Shown: one piece after another, positions 36,290 through 47,870 of the stretch
Position numbering within the stretch: position 1 is the first letter of the stretch
Layout of the letters: every line of letters begins with the position of its first letter
NCBI GenBank assembly: GCA_910574455.1
Contig: CAJSYZ010000004.1
Location: forward strand, 4,412,599 to 4,476,598
Length of the DNA stretch: 64,000 nucleotides
Direction: 5' to 3'
Origin: Trichaptum fuscoviolaceum
Lineage: Eukaryota; Basidiomycota; Agaricomycetes; Hymenochaetales; Trichaptaceae
Position numbers and translations under genes: made by a program
Notes under the pieces: generated by a model
What the model was told of the DNA's origin: nothing
The model's input: only the letters and a program-made list of their open reading frames with translations
Databases searched by the model: none

Positions 36290-36655
36290 GTTCAGCAAGT
36301 AGATAGTAGGAGGAAGAGAGGTAGTCTGCACCATGCCTTACCACAAAGACATCATGATCGTGGCTGCGCATTACCTACGCAATCACAGAACGTGTTATCT
36401 TGCCAGTTACATTGTATATGCCTTTGCAAATGTCTTAACTATACACTTAAGAGTGAAATTGTACTATGACTCTCAGTCTGTTTACATATATGTTCACGTG
36501 AAACAAATCGAATTTTGGCTGGGTGTAGACAGCAGAAACATAAGGGCCTATTGCATTACATACATATGAATGTGCATGAAGAGTTGTAACGAAGACCGCA
36601 ATCTCAAACAGTGGGAGGCTTGGTACCCTAGAGAGCTAGTGAGAATCTAGTCGTG
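36290..36655. other. intergenic between PQ-loop and ubiquitin-eS31 genes
   Basis: AT-rich. Holds the promoter of the PQ-loop gene and 3' flank of the ubiquitin fusion gene; nothing else recognised. Confidence 0.6.
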
Positions 36656-37378
<723 letters not shown>

Positions 37379-37817
37379 GATTCTATAGTAAAAAAAAAGC
37401 ATCAAGTATCCTCCATTTTCTGATTGAAATGAGAATCACATACGCAGATATTCACCGCTTTTGTAGTTGGACGCTCTTGTCTATCCAATGAGCCTTACCT
37501 CTGGAGTCGTTGACAAGAGTCTATCCGACCGAAGTTGGTTGATGATGATGTGGGAATCTAGAATAGAGTTCACGCAGTTTTGACCCCGTGTCCGCAGTTC
37601 CAGCTCCGACATAAATTAGCCCATCGACAGATTACAAACGTGTGACAACGTGACACTTTAATCGCGTTAGTAATTAGTCACGCTTGTGACGTATCGCGTT
37701 CTGCCACCGAACGCGTCTGCAGACTCTGCAGCGCGATCCTCTATCGCAGAGCTCTCACCATCGAAATTTTGATTGGAATCTTGGTACATTCTTCAAATCG
37801 AATTCTTGGCGACAGTG
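37379..37817. promoter_or_regulatory. divergent promoter, ubiquitin-eS31 / POL3
   Basis: About 440 bp between two divergent start codons. It contains one ACGCGT box (37711-37716) about 105 bp upstream of the POL3 ATG, and GTGACG/TCGCGT-like GC patches between 37640 and 37720. Confidence 0.45.
37711..37716 (+). promoter_or_regulatory. MCB-like ACGCGT box upstream of POL3
   Basis: Single ACGCGT about 105 bp before the POL3 start. In yeasts MBF acts through this hexamer on replication genes; here it is inferred from motif and position. Confidence 0.4.
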
Positions 37818-40800
37818 ATGCCGCTGACGCCTAGAGACAATATACCGCTGACACGGTAAGCTTACTCTTCCTCAACGTGTGGTAAGCAGTTGCTAAACCA
37901 CAACTTCAGACCAGCAGTTCAAACTATGTCCCAACCCATGAAGAAAAGGAAACTTGGACCTACTGGACCTGATGGCTCTCAAGGGAAACAGAATGGCTCA
38001 TTTACTGAAGTTCTTGAACAGTATGATTTGGATGCAAGGGGCGCTGGTATGATCAAGTCTGCTTATTTCACACATAAACACAGCTGAATCATTTTTTCAA
38101 TTAAGACGCAGAAGGAGGCTCTGACCGCTGGGAAAGGCCTCGCCTTCCTACGATTGATGAAAAGAGAGATTCTATAAGTTAGACTTTATCCTATGTTTCC
38201 TGACCGCAGATGCTTACCTGGAGATAGTCTTTCAGCAAATCGATGTCGAGCACGCTATAGACTCAAGTGGTGTTGGATTAAGAATATTTGGAGTCACACA
38301 GGTGTGTGTCTCAGCACTTTTCTCCTTGCCCGATGAATGAACACCTTTGTTAGGGAGGCCATAGCGTCCTTGTCCATGTCTTCGATTTCGTGCCGTACTT
38401 CTATGTACCTGCCCCAAGAGGATTTCAGGAAGACGATCTCTCAGCATTTGCCAATGAGGTCGACGTAAGAATTTATAAATCCTATATTGCACTGATGACC
38501 TAACATGTGTTTCAAGGGACAATGCGGCGGGAGGACGGTAGATCATGTAGAACTCGTGAATAGGCGAAGTTTATGGGGTTTCAGAGGCGATGACTGGCAA
38601 CCGTTTTTGAAAATCTATGTTTATCACCCAAAAGCAGTCCCGAAAGCTAGAGATAAGTCCAGCTCTATTCTTGGTTGGGCTTTTTGACTTACTTTATTTT
38701 GTGGTGTTTACCCATCTTTGAAAAGGGGGAGTGCACGTTTCGAGGATTATTCCCTAATGAAACTCAAACATTTGAGAGCAATATTCCCTACACTCTGCGT
38801 TTTATGATTGATACAAAAGTGAGCTGATTTATCCGACTGGTCTGTACCGAGTTATTGATCGGATTCTGTAGGTAACTGGAATGAACTGGATTGAAGTTCC
38901 CGCTGGAAAGTATAAACTGTTGCCAATGGACAAGAAAAAATCACACTGCCAAATAGAACTCAGCGTTAGGTCAGTGCTACTACTTCAACTGTGCTTTCCC
39001 TCAATTTACGGTTATTCACATAGATGGGATCAATTCATTTCCCATGCTCCCGATGGAGAATGGTCGAAAATTGCTCCCCTTCGTATATTGAGCTTCGATA
39101 TCGAGTGTGCAGGTCGTAAGGGCATCTTTCCCGAAGCGCAAGTAGATCCAGTTATCCAGATAGCCAACATGGTTACTATTCAAGGTAACTGACACTTCAC
39201 TGTCGTCGATTTCACTTAACCTTCATCTGTTTTATAGGCGAGCCAAAGCCCTTCATCAGGAATGTCTTCACCCTCAATACCTGTGCTCATATCGTGGGCT
39301 CCCAGGTTCTTTCATATGATTCTGAAACCACCATGTTGGAAGCATGGCGCGACTTCGTAGAGAAAGTGGACCCGGACGTTGTTATCGGCTATAACATCGC
39401 TAATTTTGATTTACCTTACTTGCTGGATCGATCCAAAGCGTTGAAGTCGAAAAAGTTCCATTTCCTTGGACGTCTCAAGAGTAAGATTTCTACACTCTCC
39501 CATTCGCAAGCTCATCGAGCGTTCTGCTTCCAGATATGCAAACAGTTGTGAAGGAGGCCCACTTTTCATCGAAAGCTTTTGGCCAGCGCGATTCCAAAGA
39601 TACACCTTTGGACGGTAGGCTACAACTGGATTTGTTACAATTCATGCAGCGCGAACAGAAGCTTCGAAGTTACACTTTGAATGCTGTTTGTGCGCAATTT
39701 CTTGGTGAACAGAAAGAAGATGTCCACCATTCCGTTATCACGGAACTTCAAAACGGCACGGCGGAGTCAAGGCGTCGTCTTGCTGTCTACTGCTTGAAAG
39801 TGCGTAACATCCATGCTGTACTGGCTTGTCTCTTACGAGGATTGTTCAGGATGCCTACTTACCTCAACGTCTCATGGATAAGCTAATGTGTTTCGTGAAC
39901 TACATCGAAATGGCTCGTGTGACAGGCGTTCCCTTCAACTACCTTCTTTCACGAGGACAGTCTATCAAGGTACTTTCCCAGCTCTTCCGGAAGGCGAATG
40001 AGGAGGGATATGTTATTCCAGCCCTGAAAGGCGAAGGCTCCGACGAGCAATACGAGGGTGCGACAGTCATTGAGCCGAAGAAGGGTTACTATGATGTACC
40101 AATCGCAACTCTGGACTTCAGTTCGCTATACCCATCCATCATGATGGCTCACAATTTGTGCTATACGACCCTCCTAGATAAACACACAATTGATCGCATG
40201 AACCTAGTCAAGGGAGTAGACTATATAACTACACCAAACAATGGTGAGCTCAATGCCGAAGCAATGTAACCAATCACTGAATTTTTCTATTTACTAGATG
40301 CATTCGCTACCAAAAGTAGGAGAAAAGGCTTGCTCCCTACTATATTGGAAGACCTCATTGGCGCACGTAAACGGGCGAAGGCTGACCTGAAGAAAGAGAC
40401 AGATCCTTTTCGACGAGCTGTGCTGGATGGTCGACAGCTTGCTTTAAAGGTTCGCTCTCCGTTTGCCATCGCATTCACTTATGTACTGATGATCTGAAGA
40501 TATCGGCGAACTCCGTATACGGATTCACCGGAGCGACCATCGGAAAGCTGCCATGTCTAGCAATCTCCTCAAGTGTTACTGCATACGGACGACAGATGAT
40601 TGAGAAGACAAAACAGGCAGGCATAGAGCTTTATTCACTCCAGAAAAAGTTCCTTACGAGTCTTGTAGGAAGTGGAGTCGGAATATTCAATTGCCAATGG
40701 GAGGGACCATGATGCACAGGTAGTCTACGGCGATACAGACTCTGTGATGGTTAAGTTCGGTCCACAAGATCTCGAAACTGTGATGCAAATGGGAAGCGAG

Positions 40801-42103
40801 GCTGCAGACTTCGTTACAGCGAAGTTCATCAAACCTATAAAATTAGAGTTCGAGAAAGTCTATTATCCGTACCTTCTTATCAACAAGAAACGTTACGCGG
40901 GCTTATACTGGACGCGACCAGATAAGTATGACAAAATGGACTCGAAGGGTATTGAGGTAAGTGGATGAAGCAGCCCTGTTTCAATTAGGTTTTCACTGTC
41001 TCATTAGACTGTTCGGCGAGATAATTGTCGCCTTGTATCTACCGTTATCGAAACTTGCCTCCACAAGATGTTGATTGACAGGGATGTGAAGGCTGCCGAG
41101 GAGTAAGCAGGAAATACGCTTGTTTCCTCTCTCCAAACCCTCATTCTTTCTACAGCTACACGAAACAAGTTATTTCAGATCTTCTACAGAATAAGATCGA
41201 TATGTCTCAGCTCGTGATCACTAAAGCGTTAGCCAAAACTGGTGAGTCGCGCAAGCTCCTTAAGCTAAGTCGACCTAAAGGTTCTCGTAGATTATGCTGG
41301 TAAGCAAGCTCACGTCGTACTTGCTGAGCGTATGAAAGAGCGTGATGCGGGATCTGCCCCCGCTCTTGGTGATCGTGTGGCATACGTTGTCATCAAGGGT
41401 ATAAAGAGTGAGTTTCAATCAACTTACGGACCTGACAAGAAGCCCTGACATTGTTCTCTTAAGATGCTGCGGCATACGAAAAATCTGAAGATCCGCTTTA
41501 CGTACTGGAGAATAACATTCCTATCGATACGAAATACTATCTGGAGAATCAATTATCGAAGCCGCTCCTTCGAATTTTCGAACCTATCCTGGGAGAAAAG
41601 GCGAATTCACTACGTAGGTTAAATAAGCTATTGTGTGCTTATTCCGCCGATACTCACGTTTCATCTTTAGTGGCTGGCGATCATACGAGGACAATTCAGA
41701 TTGCAACTCCCACTGTTGGCGGTTTGATGAAGTTTGCCGTGAAGACGGTAACTTGCTTAGGGTGCAAAACAGCTTTGCGGCCTTCGAACAGTGTCAAGAG
41801 TACGTCTCCGCTGTGTACATTTTTCCATTTGATCGCTAATAGACGGTTTCAGATGGTGCTGTTTGCAATAATTGTCGCCCTAAACTAGGTGAACTCTACC
41901 AGAAACAAGTCGCAAACACTTCTGGAGTACAAGTTCAATACGCTCGACTGTGGACACAGTGTCAGCGCTGTCAGGGATCTTTGCATCAAGACGTGCTTTG
42001 CACTAGCAAAGATTGTCCGATTTTCTACATGCGTAAAAAGGCTCAGAAAGATGTTGAGGATTCTGTTGCCGTCTTAGAGAGATTCGATAATGAAACTTGG
42101 TAA
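37818..42103 (+). CDS. POL3: DNA polymerase delta catalytic subunit
   Basis: B-family replicative polymerase of about 1,070 residues, the main lagging-strand enzyme. It starts [13 protein letters not shown] at 37818; exon 1 ends at 37855 and exon 2 starts at 37910. Nuclear-type basic patch MKKRKLGP. The 3'-5' exonuclease has [17 protein letters not shown] (Exo I), [15 protein letters not shown] (Exo II) and downstream Exo III. Polymerase motif A is [10 protein letters not shown] (40.1 kb), motif [10 protein letters not shown] (40.5 kb), motif C YGDTDSVM (40.73 kb). The C-terminus carries two cysteine modules, CLGCKTAL ... CNNC (CysA) and CQRCQGSL ... CTSKDC (CysB, the Fe-S site in yeast). It ends [12 protein letters not shown] with TAA at 42101-42103. 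More than fifteen introns; two appear non-canonical (separate entries). No premature stop after correct joining. Confidence 0.93.
38653..38711 (+). other. apparent AT-AC intron in POL3
   Basis: The exon upstream reads ...HPKAVPKAR and the exon downstream [14 protein letters not shown] join that removes 38653-38711 (59 nt, starting ATAAGTCC and ending GTTTAC) gives PKARAIFEKGEC with no gap and matches the family layout. No GT-AG pair here preserves both flanks. The 5' site is the U2-type consensus GTAAGT with G1 changed to A; the U12 ATATCC signature is absent. Confidence 0.65.
40617..40668 (+). other. apparent GC-AG intron in POL3
   Basis: Exon upstream ends RQMIEKTKQ (CAG) and the next resumes [11 protein letters not shown]. 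The 52 nt between begin GCAGGC and end TTGTAG. Reading through would shift the frame, and no nearby GT donor keeps the conserved EKTKQEVE join. Confidence 0.75.
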
Positions 42104-42626
42104 TTAACTTATGACTGAACTCTGCCGATCTTTTTTGCTCATCCACATCCTCCTCATCGTTGTATTCGACATACTGTATAATAATCTGCACTTGCTGTAC
42201 TGTTTATGATTAATGGAGAACTTCTTGAATACCTAATGCACCAGTCAAGTGATATTATTGTCTGGACCATGTGCATCCAACACAAGTGTAACTTCCAGAT
42301 CGGTGACATGTATCGATACTAAAGGGCTTCACAAACCGTTAGTTTGACATACTCTACAAGCGGGTAGGCATGACGGCCATACCTTTTCCAATAAGACGTC
42401 TGATGGCAAGGGTGGTCTCAACTTCCGTGGCAAAACATTCACCATAGTATCCGAGTCTACTACTACTTACAGACATCTTGAATGATTCTTCGTTAACCTT
42501 CACCAAGATCATTTACACAATACAAGTACAGACAAATCGAATGTCAAGAAGAAACTGATCCTCTAAAGACCCATGCAGGCGCATTTCCTTCGCATCTCCT
42601 TCCCCGCTGTCTGGGTTGTCTTTCAG
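42104..42626. other. intergenic between convergent genes
   Basis: 3' flanks of POL3 and of the F-box/RCC1 gene. No gene recognised. Confidence 0.6.
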
Positions 42627-44483
42627 TCATATATTCAGGAGCAAAGCACCGGTGTGGTGTCCTGCAGCGGCCACTGCGAAGCAAAAGCTTCCCTCTCCAT
42701 CATCAAATCTCACCTGTGTAGGAGAAGTCACTCTTCCTTCCCGCATGCCTATGTTTCCCAAACCCAATGCTCCGTCTGAGTACGATCCCCACGTGTATAG
42801 CTTGCCATCTGCGGTAAGCGCTGCAAAATGGTAGTCTCCCAGGACGACAGAAATGACCGACTTGTATTGAAGTTCTGGAAGAAGGTCCGCGGGTGTCTGT
42901 GAATTGATGTCGTTCCTACCGATGAGGACGATTGACTCGGCTCCTGTAGAATAAGCCACAAAATGTCGGAAATGGCCAGAAATCTAAAAGGAAGCGATTC
43001 AGATATGTTTACATCTCGTGCATAAATTCTGCTTACATGGGTGATTTTCAGACTCGATGGAGGAGAAAGATGAGGTACACTATTCGTCCGTCGAGAGAAG
43101 GCTGAATGCGCCCTCACCACATTTAGGTCGCTGAAGTGAGGAAGCTAACATAGAAAAAGTATCATCGCTACAGCACGACACAATGATGGGGAAGAAAGAA
43201 AGCCTTACGTATTCCCATCTGCCTCTTGCAGCGCTTGTTTCGTTGCTTAAATCTCCGAATTTCAGGACATGGCCATCATTCGTTAGTCCGACTAGGTAAT
43301 TGTCCATAGCTGCTATCTTGATGAGCTCTGGCTTCGTATGTAAGTCACCTTTGTCCTCCTCGACGACTGATAATTCAGGCAGAATGGGGAGATCAGGAAG
43401 CCTGAAGGGATTGTGTAAAAGATCCCAAGCTGCGCAGGCGACAACGCCATCCGATACCTTAGCAAATTGATCGCCTTCTCTATCCATTTTTTCCATGTGT
43501 TCGAGAAAGCAAGACCGCAATGTGTTATTGAAAGGCCACCATACGTACACGTCTCCTGTGCCTGTGAGAACAGAGCAATACATCCAACCAGACTCAACTT
43601 GAACAGTTGTTGTGGCTTCGCTCGAGCGATCAAGGACTGGCGAAATGAGTCGATATGGCCTCCCCCACGAGTTGAAAGTCCAAACATCACCGACAGAGTC
43701 CATCGCCATCAAGTGTTTGCGACCACAACTACAGTGAGTAGTGTCACTTTTAGGTAGTAAGTGCATATTACTGAAATTTGATATACCTTATACTCTGGAT
43801 TGGCTTAGGCATCTGAAGTCGTATCGGCGTCCGGGCCATCGTACTAGGGGAAGACAAAGTCCCCCCACGTCCAATCCTGGTCCAATCTTCCGCATCTAAA
43901 ATTCCTATAGCATTTGTTCAATATCAGTAAGAATTTTGGACGCGGAATTTATGAAGCTCACCACAAACTTGCAGTTGACCTTTATCATCCAAAGCATTGA
44001 AGGACCTGAAATCTTACTGTTAGAACGCTTCTAAGCCGCATCATAGATACTATTTATTCTTCACCATCCTGCAGCATCAAGGTGAACGACAGTCTTTGAC
44101 GGGAAGCAGAGATTAGTAGGGTTGGGAACCCCACCGCCTCTCGTTAAGATACGAGGTAGGGGAACCAATCCCAGCCTCCCTTGCCCAGAACCGCTGTACG
44201 TTGCATGTTAAGTTTTCTCGCTTTGAAAATCGAGACTGACATACCCCCAAACGTAGGCTTTAGGATTCGTGAGTCCCTTATAAATCAGTTTCCATCCCGT
44301 GCTCCGTGCAGTCCCAGAACCATCGAAATTATAATCCTCCTGGCATTTCAGTTTCCAATAACCCTCATCCTTACAAAGAACCTCGAAGTATTTGTTGGCG
44401 GCACCTAGTGATAGCGCATCTCGGACACGTAGGGGAGGGAGAACGTGATACAGCACAAGCTCAGGAGGAAGAGTAGACAGCAT
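42627..44483 (-). CDS. F-box protein with RCC1-type repeats (Saf1-like)
   Basis: It starts at 44483 with MLSTLPPELVLYHVLPPLRV, an F-box (LPPELVLYHVL ... DALSLGAANKYFEVLCKDEG). A WKLKCQEDYNF link follows, then RCC1-type propeller blades: NPKAYVWG, TTVQVESGWMYCSVLTGTGD, DNYLVGLTNDGHVLKFGD, GDYHFAALTADGKLYTWGSY, and a last blade FAVAAAGHHTGALLLN. The stop is TGA at 42629-42627. Small introns occur throughout, including one just after KAYVWG. F-box plus RCC1 repeats is the architecture of yeast Saf1, the SCF adaptor for Aah1 degradation on entry into quiescence. The substrate here is unknown. A transposon inserted about 150 bp upstream of its start codon could alter its promoter. Confidence 0.85.
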
Positions 44484-44631
44484 ATTCCCTAGTTAACGGT
44501 GGTCTTTTCCGAGAGGCCTCACATATGAGGGGTCCCTGGAGTACCAAGGTTTGTTGCGGTCGTCGGGAAGGGTGTTGGTAACACAGTCTGGTCGTCCACG
44601 TAGAAGACACGTGCGAGCTTGATGGATGCCA

Positions 44632-44639
44632 GTGATGAA
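44632..44639. repeat. left target-site duplication (8 bp)
   Basis: GTGATGAA directly abuts the left end of the transposon and is repeated exactly at 46520-46527. Confidence 0.85.
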
Positions 44640-44974
44640 CACCTTAGGCAACGGATTTCAGGGTCCAATAGGGCCTCTTAGGGGTAGTTCTTTTTGCAAA
44701 AGAATAGACCTAACCATATGAAAGCTCCCGATGTTCGTCCCCCTATTTACCCAAAGAAGTTCGTGAGACTTCGGTAGAATCCCAAAACATTCACGATGTT
44801 CGGCATTCAAATTGCGGATGTTTGCGAGACCTTCGTGAACATCCGAAGCCACACGATCTTCGGGTAACATGGTACAAAATATGTAGTATATATGCACAAA
44901 ATAAATACACTAACAATAACATCAAAAATGGTAGCTAAATGCTATATTTTATGAGAAGAACGTCTGCAGAACAT
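44640..44974 (+). repeat. left terminal inverted repeat
   Basis: About 335 bp, near-identical to the reverse complement of 46178-46519. The shared blocks include the ends, a GATGTTCGGCATTCAAATTG block and an AT-rich block ending GCTATATTTTATGAGAAGAA. Confidence 0.85.
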
Positions 44975-45009
44975 CTGCGAGTATCTGCGAATATCTGCAG
45001 AACATCTGG

Positions 45010-45170
45010 GAATAACTGCGATGTTCGGCATTGCCGATGTTCGTGTATACACCAGAGAAGATCGTGAGACTGTCCAAGACCTTCGGCTAGTTGCCGCGAA
45101 CATCCAAAGCCACATGATTTTCGACAGTAATGTAGCAGACCTTCTTGGTACAAAGTACATATAACTCCCT
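45010..45170 (+). repeat. degenerate internal copy of the inverted-repeat sequence
   Basis: Diverged second copy of part of the left repeat: GATGTTCGGCATT, ATCGTGAGACT, GAACATCCAAAGCCACATGAT and TTGGTACAAA-like segments occur in a related order. A shorter TATATGCATAAAACAAATACACTTACAA echo lies near 45450-45477. Confidence 0.55.
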
Positions 45171-46053
45171 TCTCATTGCGAAAAATCCGAAGTGATTTGA
45201 AGCGGAAATGAATATATTATGATTTTGTCCGAATTATCGGAATGTCACGGTACTGTCTCAATGAGACTCCAATTCGGACATCAATAACTCCGTCAATTCT
45301 TTGCTTAGAAATTTGAAACTTATATCGACAGAAACTACTAATCAAGACCTTTCCATGTATCTATTTAACTTTTGAACGCGACAATTAGTTCTTGAGTTAC
45401 AGAGGAAACAATCAAAAAGTCTAAAATATTGAACTTTATGTTACGGTATATATGCATAAAACAAATACACTTACAAGGACCCTTGTAAAATATAAGTAGT
45501 CATGCTGTACAAGCACAGAAATAAACAAATAGTATTTAATCTCCATAAGTAATATACTTGAAACTACTGCTTGCAAGGATGGATACTCCGGGCCTTTGGT
45601 GCAGGCCCGAGAAGTACACAATATTGTTTGACACACTTAACTCAATATCAAGCCTGGTAGTAGCTCATCCAATGCCATAGGGCATAGTAATGTAGTTAAA
45701 GAAGAACTGAAAAAATATATCTTATGTTACTTACTGAGGGGTGGGGGCTTTTGGTAGAGAAGCTATGTTATGGACTCCGTGTCAGTCAGATCCAGTATGT
45801 ATTGTTTCACATACATACATTCCTCCTCTATTCAAGATTCTGAGTATTACAAGAGCAATTTACTTATTGAACTAGTGTATTACATGTGTAGTCACCTATT
45901 GTGGTCTAAATAGAACAAGACAATGCAATGGGGGGAGAAATAGTTAGTTGTATGCGGTAGATAAGTAAATGGATCATGCAAACAGACGGTATACACTTAT
46001 ATGTGCTGTGATTGGCCAGCCCACTGAGGCAAAACCCGAGGTTGCGATTTTGA

Positions 46054-46195
46054 TGTTCTGCAGATATTCACAGATGTTCTGCAGATGTTCTCGCAGATGT
46101 TCTGCAGATATTCGCAGATATTCTGCAGATGTTCTCGCAGATGTTCTGCAGATATTCTGCAGATATTCTGCAGATGTTCTGCAGATGTTCTTCTC
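46054..46195 (-). repeat. subterminal tandem repeats (ATCTGCAGAAC type)
   Basis: About a dozen copies of a 10-13 bp unit, read on the minus strand as ATCTGCAGAAC / ATCTGCGAGAAC / ATCTGCGAAT. A shorter set of the same units lies just inside the left repeat (44961-45017). Arrays of this kind can be transposase-binding sites. Confidence 0.7.
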
Positions 46196-46519
46196 ATAAA
46201 ATATAGCATTTAGCTACCATTTTTGATGTTATTGTTAGTGTATTTATTTTGTGCATATATACTACATATTTTGTACCATGTTACCCGAAGATCGTGTGGC
46301 TTCGGATGTTCACGAAGGTCTCGCAAACATCCGCAATTTGAATGCCGAACATCGTGAATGTTTTGGGATTCTACCAATGTCTCACGAACTTCTTGGGTAA
46401 ATAGGGGGACGAACATCGGGAGCTTTCATATGGTTCAAGTTAGGTCTATTCTTTTGCAAAAAGAACTACTAGTACCCCTAAGAGGCCCTATTGGACCCTG
46501 AAATCCGTTGCCTAAGGTG
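46178..46519 (-). repeat. right terminal inverted repeat
   Basis: Reverse complement of the left repeat, about 340 bp, ending CCGTTGCCTAAGGTG next to the right target duplication. Confidence 0.85.
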
Positions 46520-46527
46520 GTGATGAA
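46520..46527. repeat. right target-site duplication (8 bp)
   Basis: GTGATGAA, identical to 44632-44639. Confidence 0.85.
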
Positions 46528-47870
46528 TCTAAGTTAATTCGCTGAATGACTTCCTATCCTTCAATGCATGCTGATCTTACAACAAGCGGAACCAGTTCTT
46601 AACTTTGCATCCTCTTCATGATGAAGAAATCGGAGAAATAATGTGGGCAGAGTGAGAGACGAGACGGCGACTGCAAAAGGAAGCACAAACGTTCGAGTTC
46701 AAGTTCAAGTTATGTCAGCGTTCCAATCGTCTCACTGCCATCATACTACAGTACGCTCGTCTTCTTCCTGTTCGTCATGGTCACCTTGACCCCCACTCTC
46801 ACTAAGACCTTACACCATTGAACGCTGGAAAGTTACTACGGCTGATCTCGTCGTTACATTCCGCTTTGAATTCGAAAAGTCAGAAATCGGACGCATGGAT
46901 AACTCATAGCCACCTCCGTGTCGGCCACATGAGAGTTCCATACGGTCTTTGCATTTAATCCTCGCCCTTATCTTAGCGGATATTCTCCAGGTGCTCTGAG
47001 ATCGTGTGCATTCCTGATCTTGGCTATTCTTGAACTAGGATTGGTCTCTGAGCTACATGGCATTAAGTCGCCATTAATGTGATGGTAAGTTTCCGGTGAA
47101 TCTTGATGAGCGGCAGCTAACGTATTGCATTTTCAGTTCTTGTTCTTGACCTACTTGCTTCAATCGGATTGCATACTTGCTGCGTGCATTCCCGCACGCA
47201 TTCGCTCCACAGACCTTGTATCTTCTTGATGCGCTCAATGCTGCAGAGAAGGCGATAGTGGTCATGTTTCTTTGCGAATTTCAAACAAATAGTCGCTTGA
47301 CTGTATCGCGTCATTATCGTGTTATTTTAGGCGCATGGCTCAGTGCTCTCTCGGAGATGAGATCAACATGATCTGAACGTTAATGGCGGGTGTGACCGAC
47401 GCTTCGCCTCCGCCCGGTGGTCCGTTGCTACCTTCCCCACATGGATGAACGTGTGGTGGATCGACAGTCTTTCTCTTGGGTGCTTCTTTCAGTCCTTAAT
47501 AACTTCGGCTACTGAACGCTATGTTCTCTCAACATTCCGAAACACTTCTGAACTCTGTATCTCCAGGACAAAAGACTATATTTAGTGCTCCACTTCGACA
47601 TGTTGTTCAAAAGTTGCTTCGTGTGCTGCAGACATATCTACGCGTGTATCCTGCGAGATAGGGTACTACGCACTTCGACGATGGACGAAAAGAGAATCAT
47701 ATGTCTCCTTATCTCGTTCGACAAACAAGACTATGCGGCGTTCACGAAGAGTATAAAACCTGGGCAATTCTGAGCAATGGAAAGGCACGAGCAGCTGGTC
47801 TTCCAAGCTCATCCCTTCTCTCGAGTCCTCGCTTTGACATCAGTCCATCGCCCCTCTCTCCTTCTTCAAC
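46528..47870. other. 1.3-kb upstream region of aspartic protease, no gene seen
   Basis: No convincing coding region; only short frames in the 47.07-47.37 kb stretch on both strands. It ends in the protease promoter, with a TATA box at 47752. Confidence 0.5.
47752..47758 (+). promoter_or_regulatory. TATA box for aspartic protease
   Basis: TATAAAA, about 115 bp upstream of the ATG at 47871. Confidence 0.6.

Larger units (their letters stand above)
44640..46519. mobile_element. non-autonomous DNA transposon with long terminal inverted repeats
   Basis: Bounded by inverted ends starting CACCTTAGGCAACGGATTTC and flanked by a perfect 8-bp duplication GTGATGAA. Total 1,880 bp. The inverted repeats extend about 335-340 bp and differ by only a few small indels (for example an extra CTAGTA in the right copy), so the insertion looks recent. 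No transposase-like open frame exists inside. An 8-bp duplication fits hAT and some other cut-and-paste superfamilies; the terminal bases are not the usual hAT CAGGG/TAGGG, so the superfamily is left open. It lies between the F-box/RCC1 gene and the aspartic protease gene. Confidence 0.85.

Noticed and set aside
42573..42834. plus-strand frames at the end of the F-box/RCC1 gene
   Set aside because: Antisense shadows of the last RCC1 blade.
44935..45160. two overlapping 72-codon frames inside the transposon
   Set aside because: They are translations of the inverted-repeat and subterminal repeat sequence (Cys/Arg/Ser-rich), not a transposase.
46054..46195. possible CRISPR array
   Set aside because: Units are 10-13 bp without unique spacers, in a eukaryotic transposon; this is a subterminal tandem repeat.
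45969..46209. repetitive 70-76 codon frames (RYSQMFCRCS-type and ICRTSAEHL-type)
   Set aside because: They are produced by the 10-13 bp tandem repeats; no promoter, splice or homologous protein.
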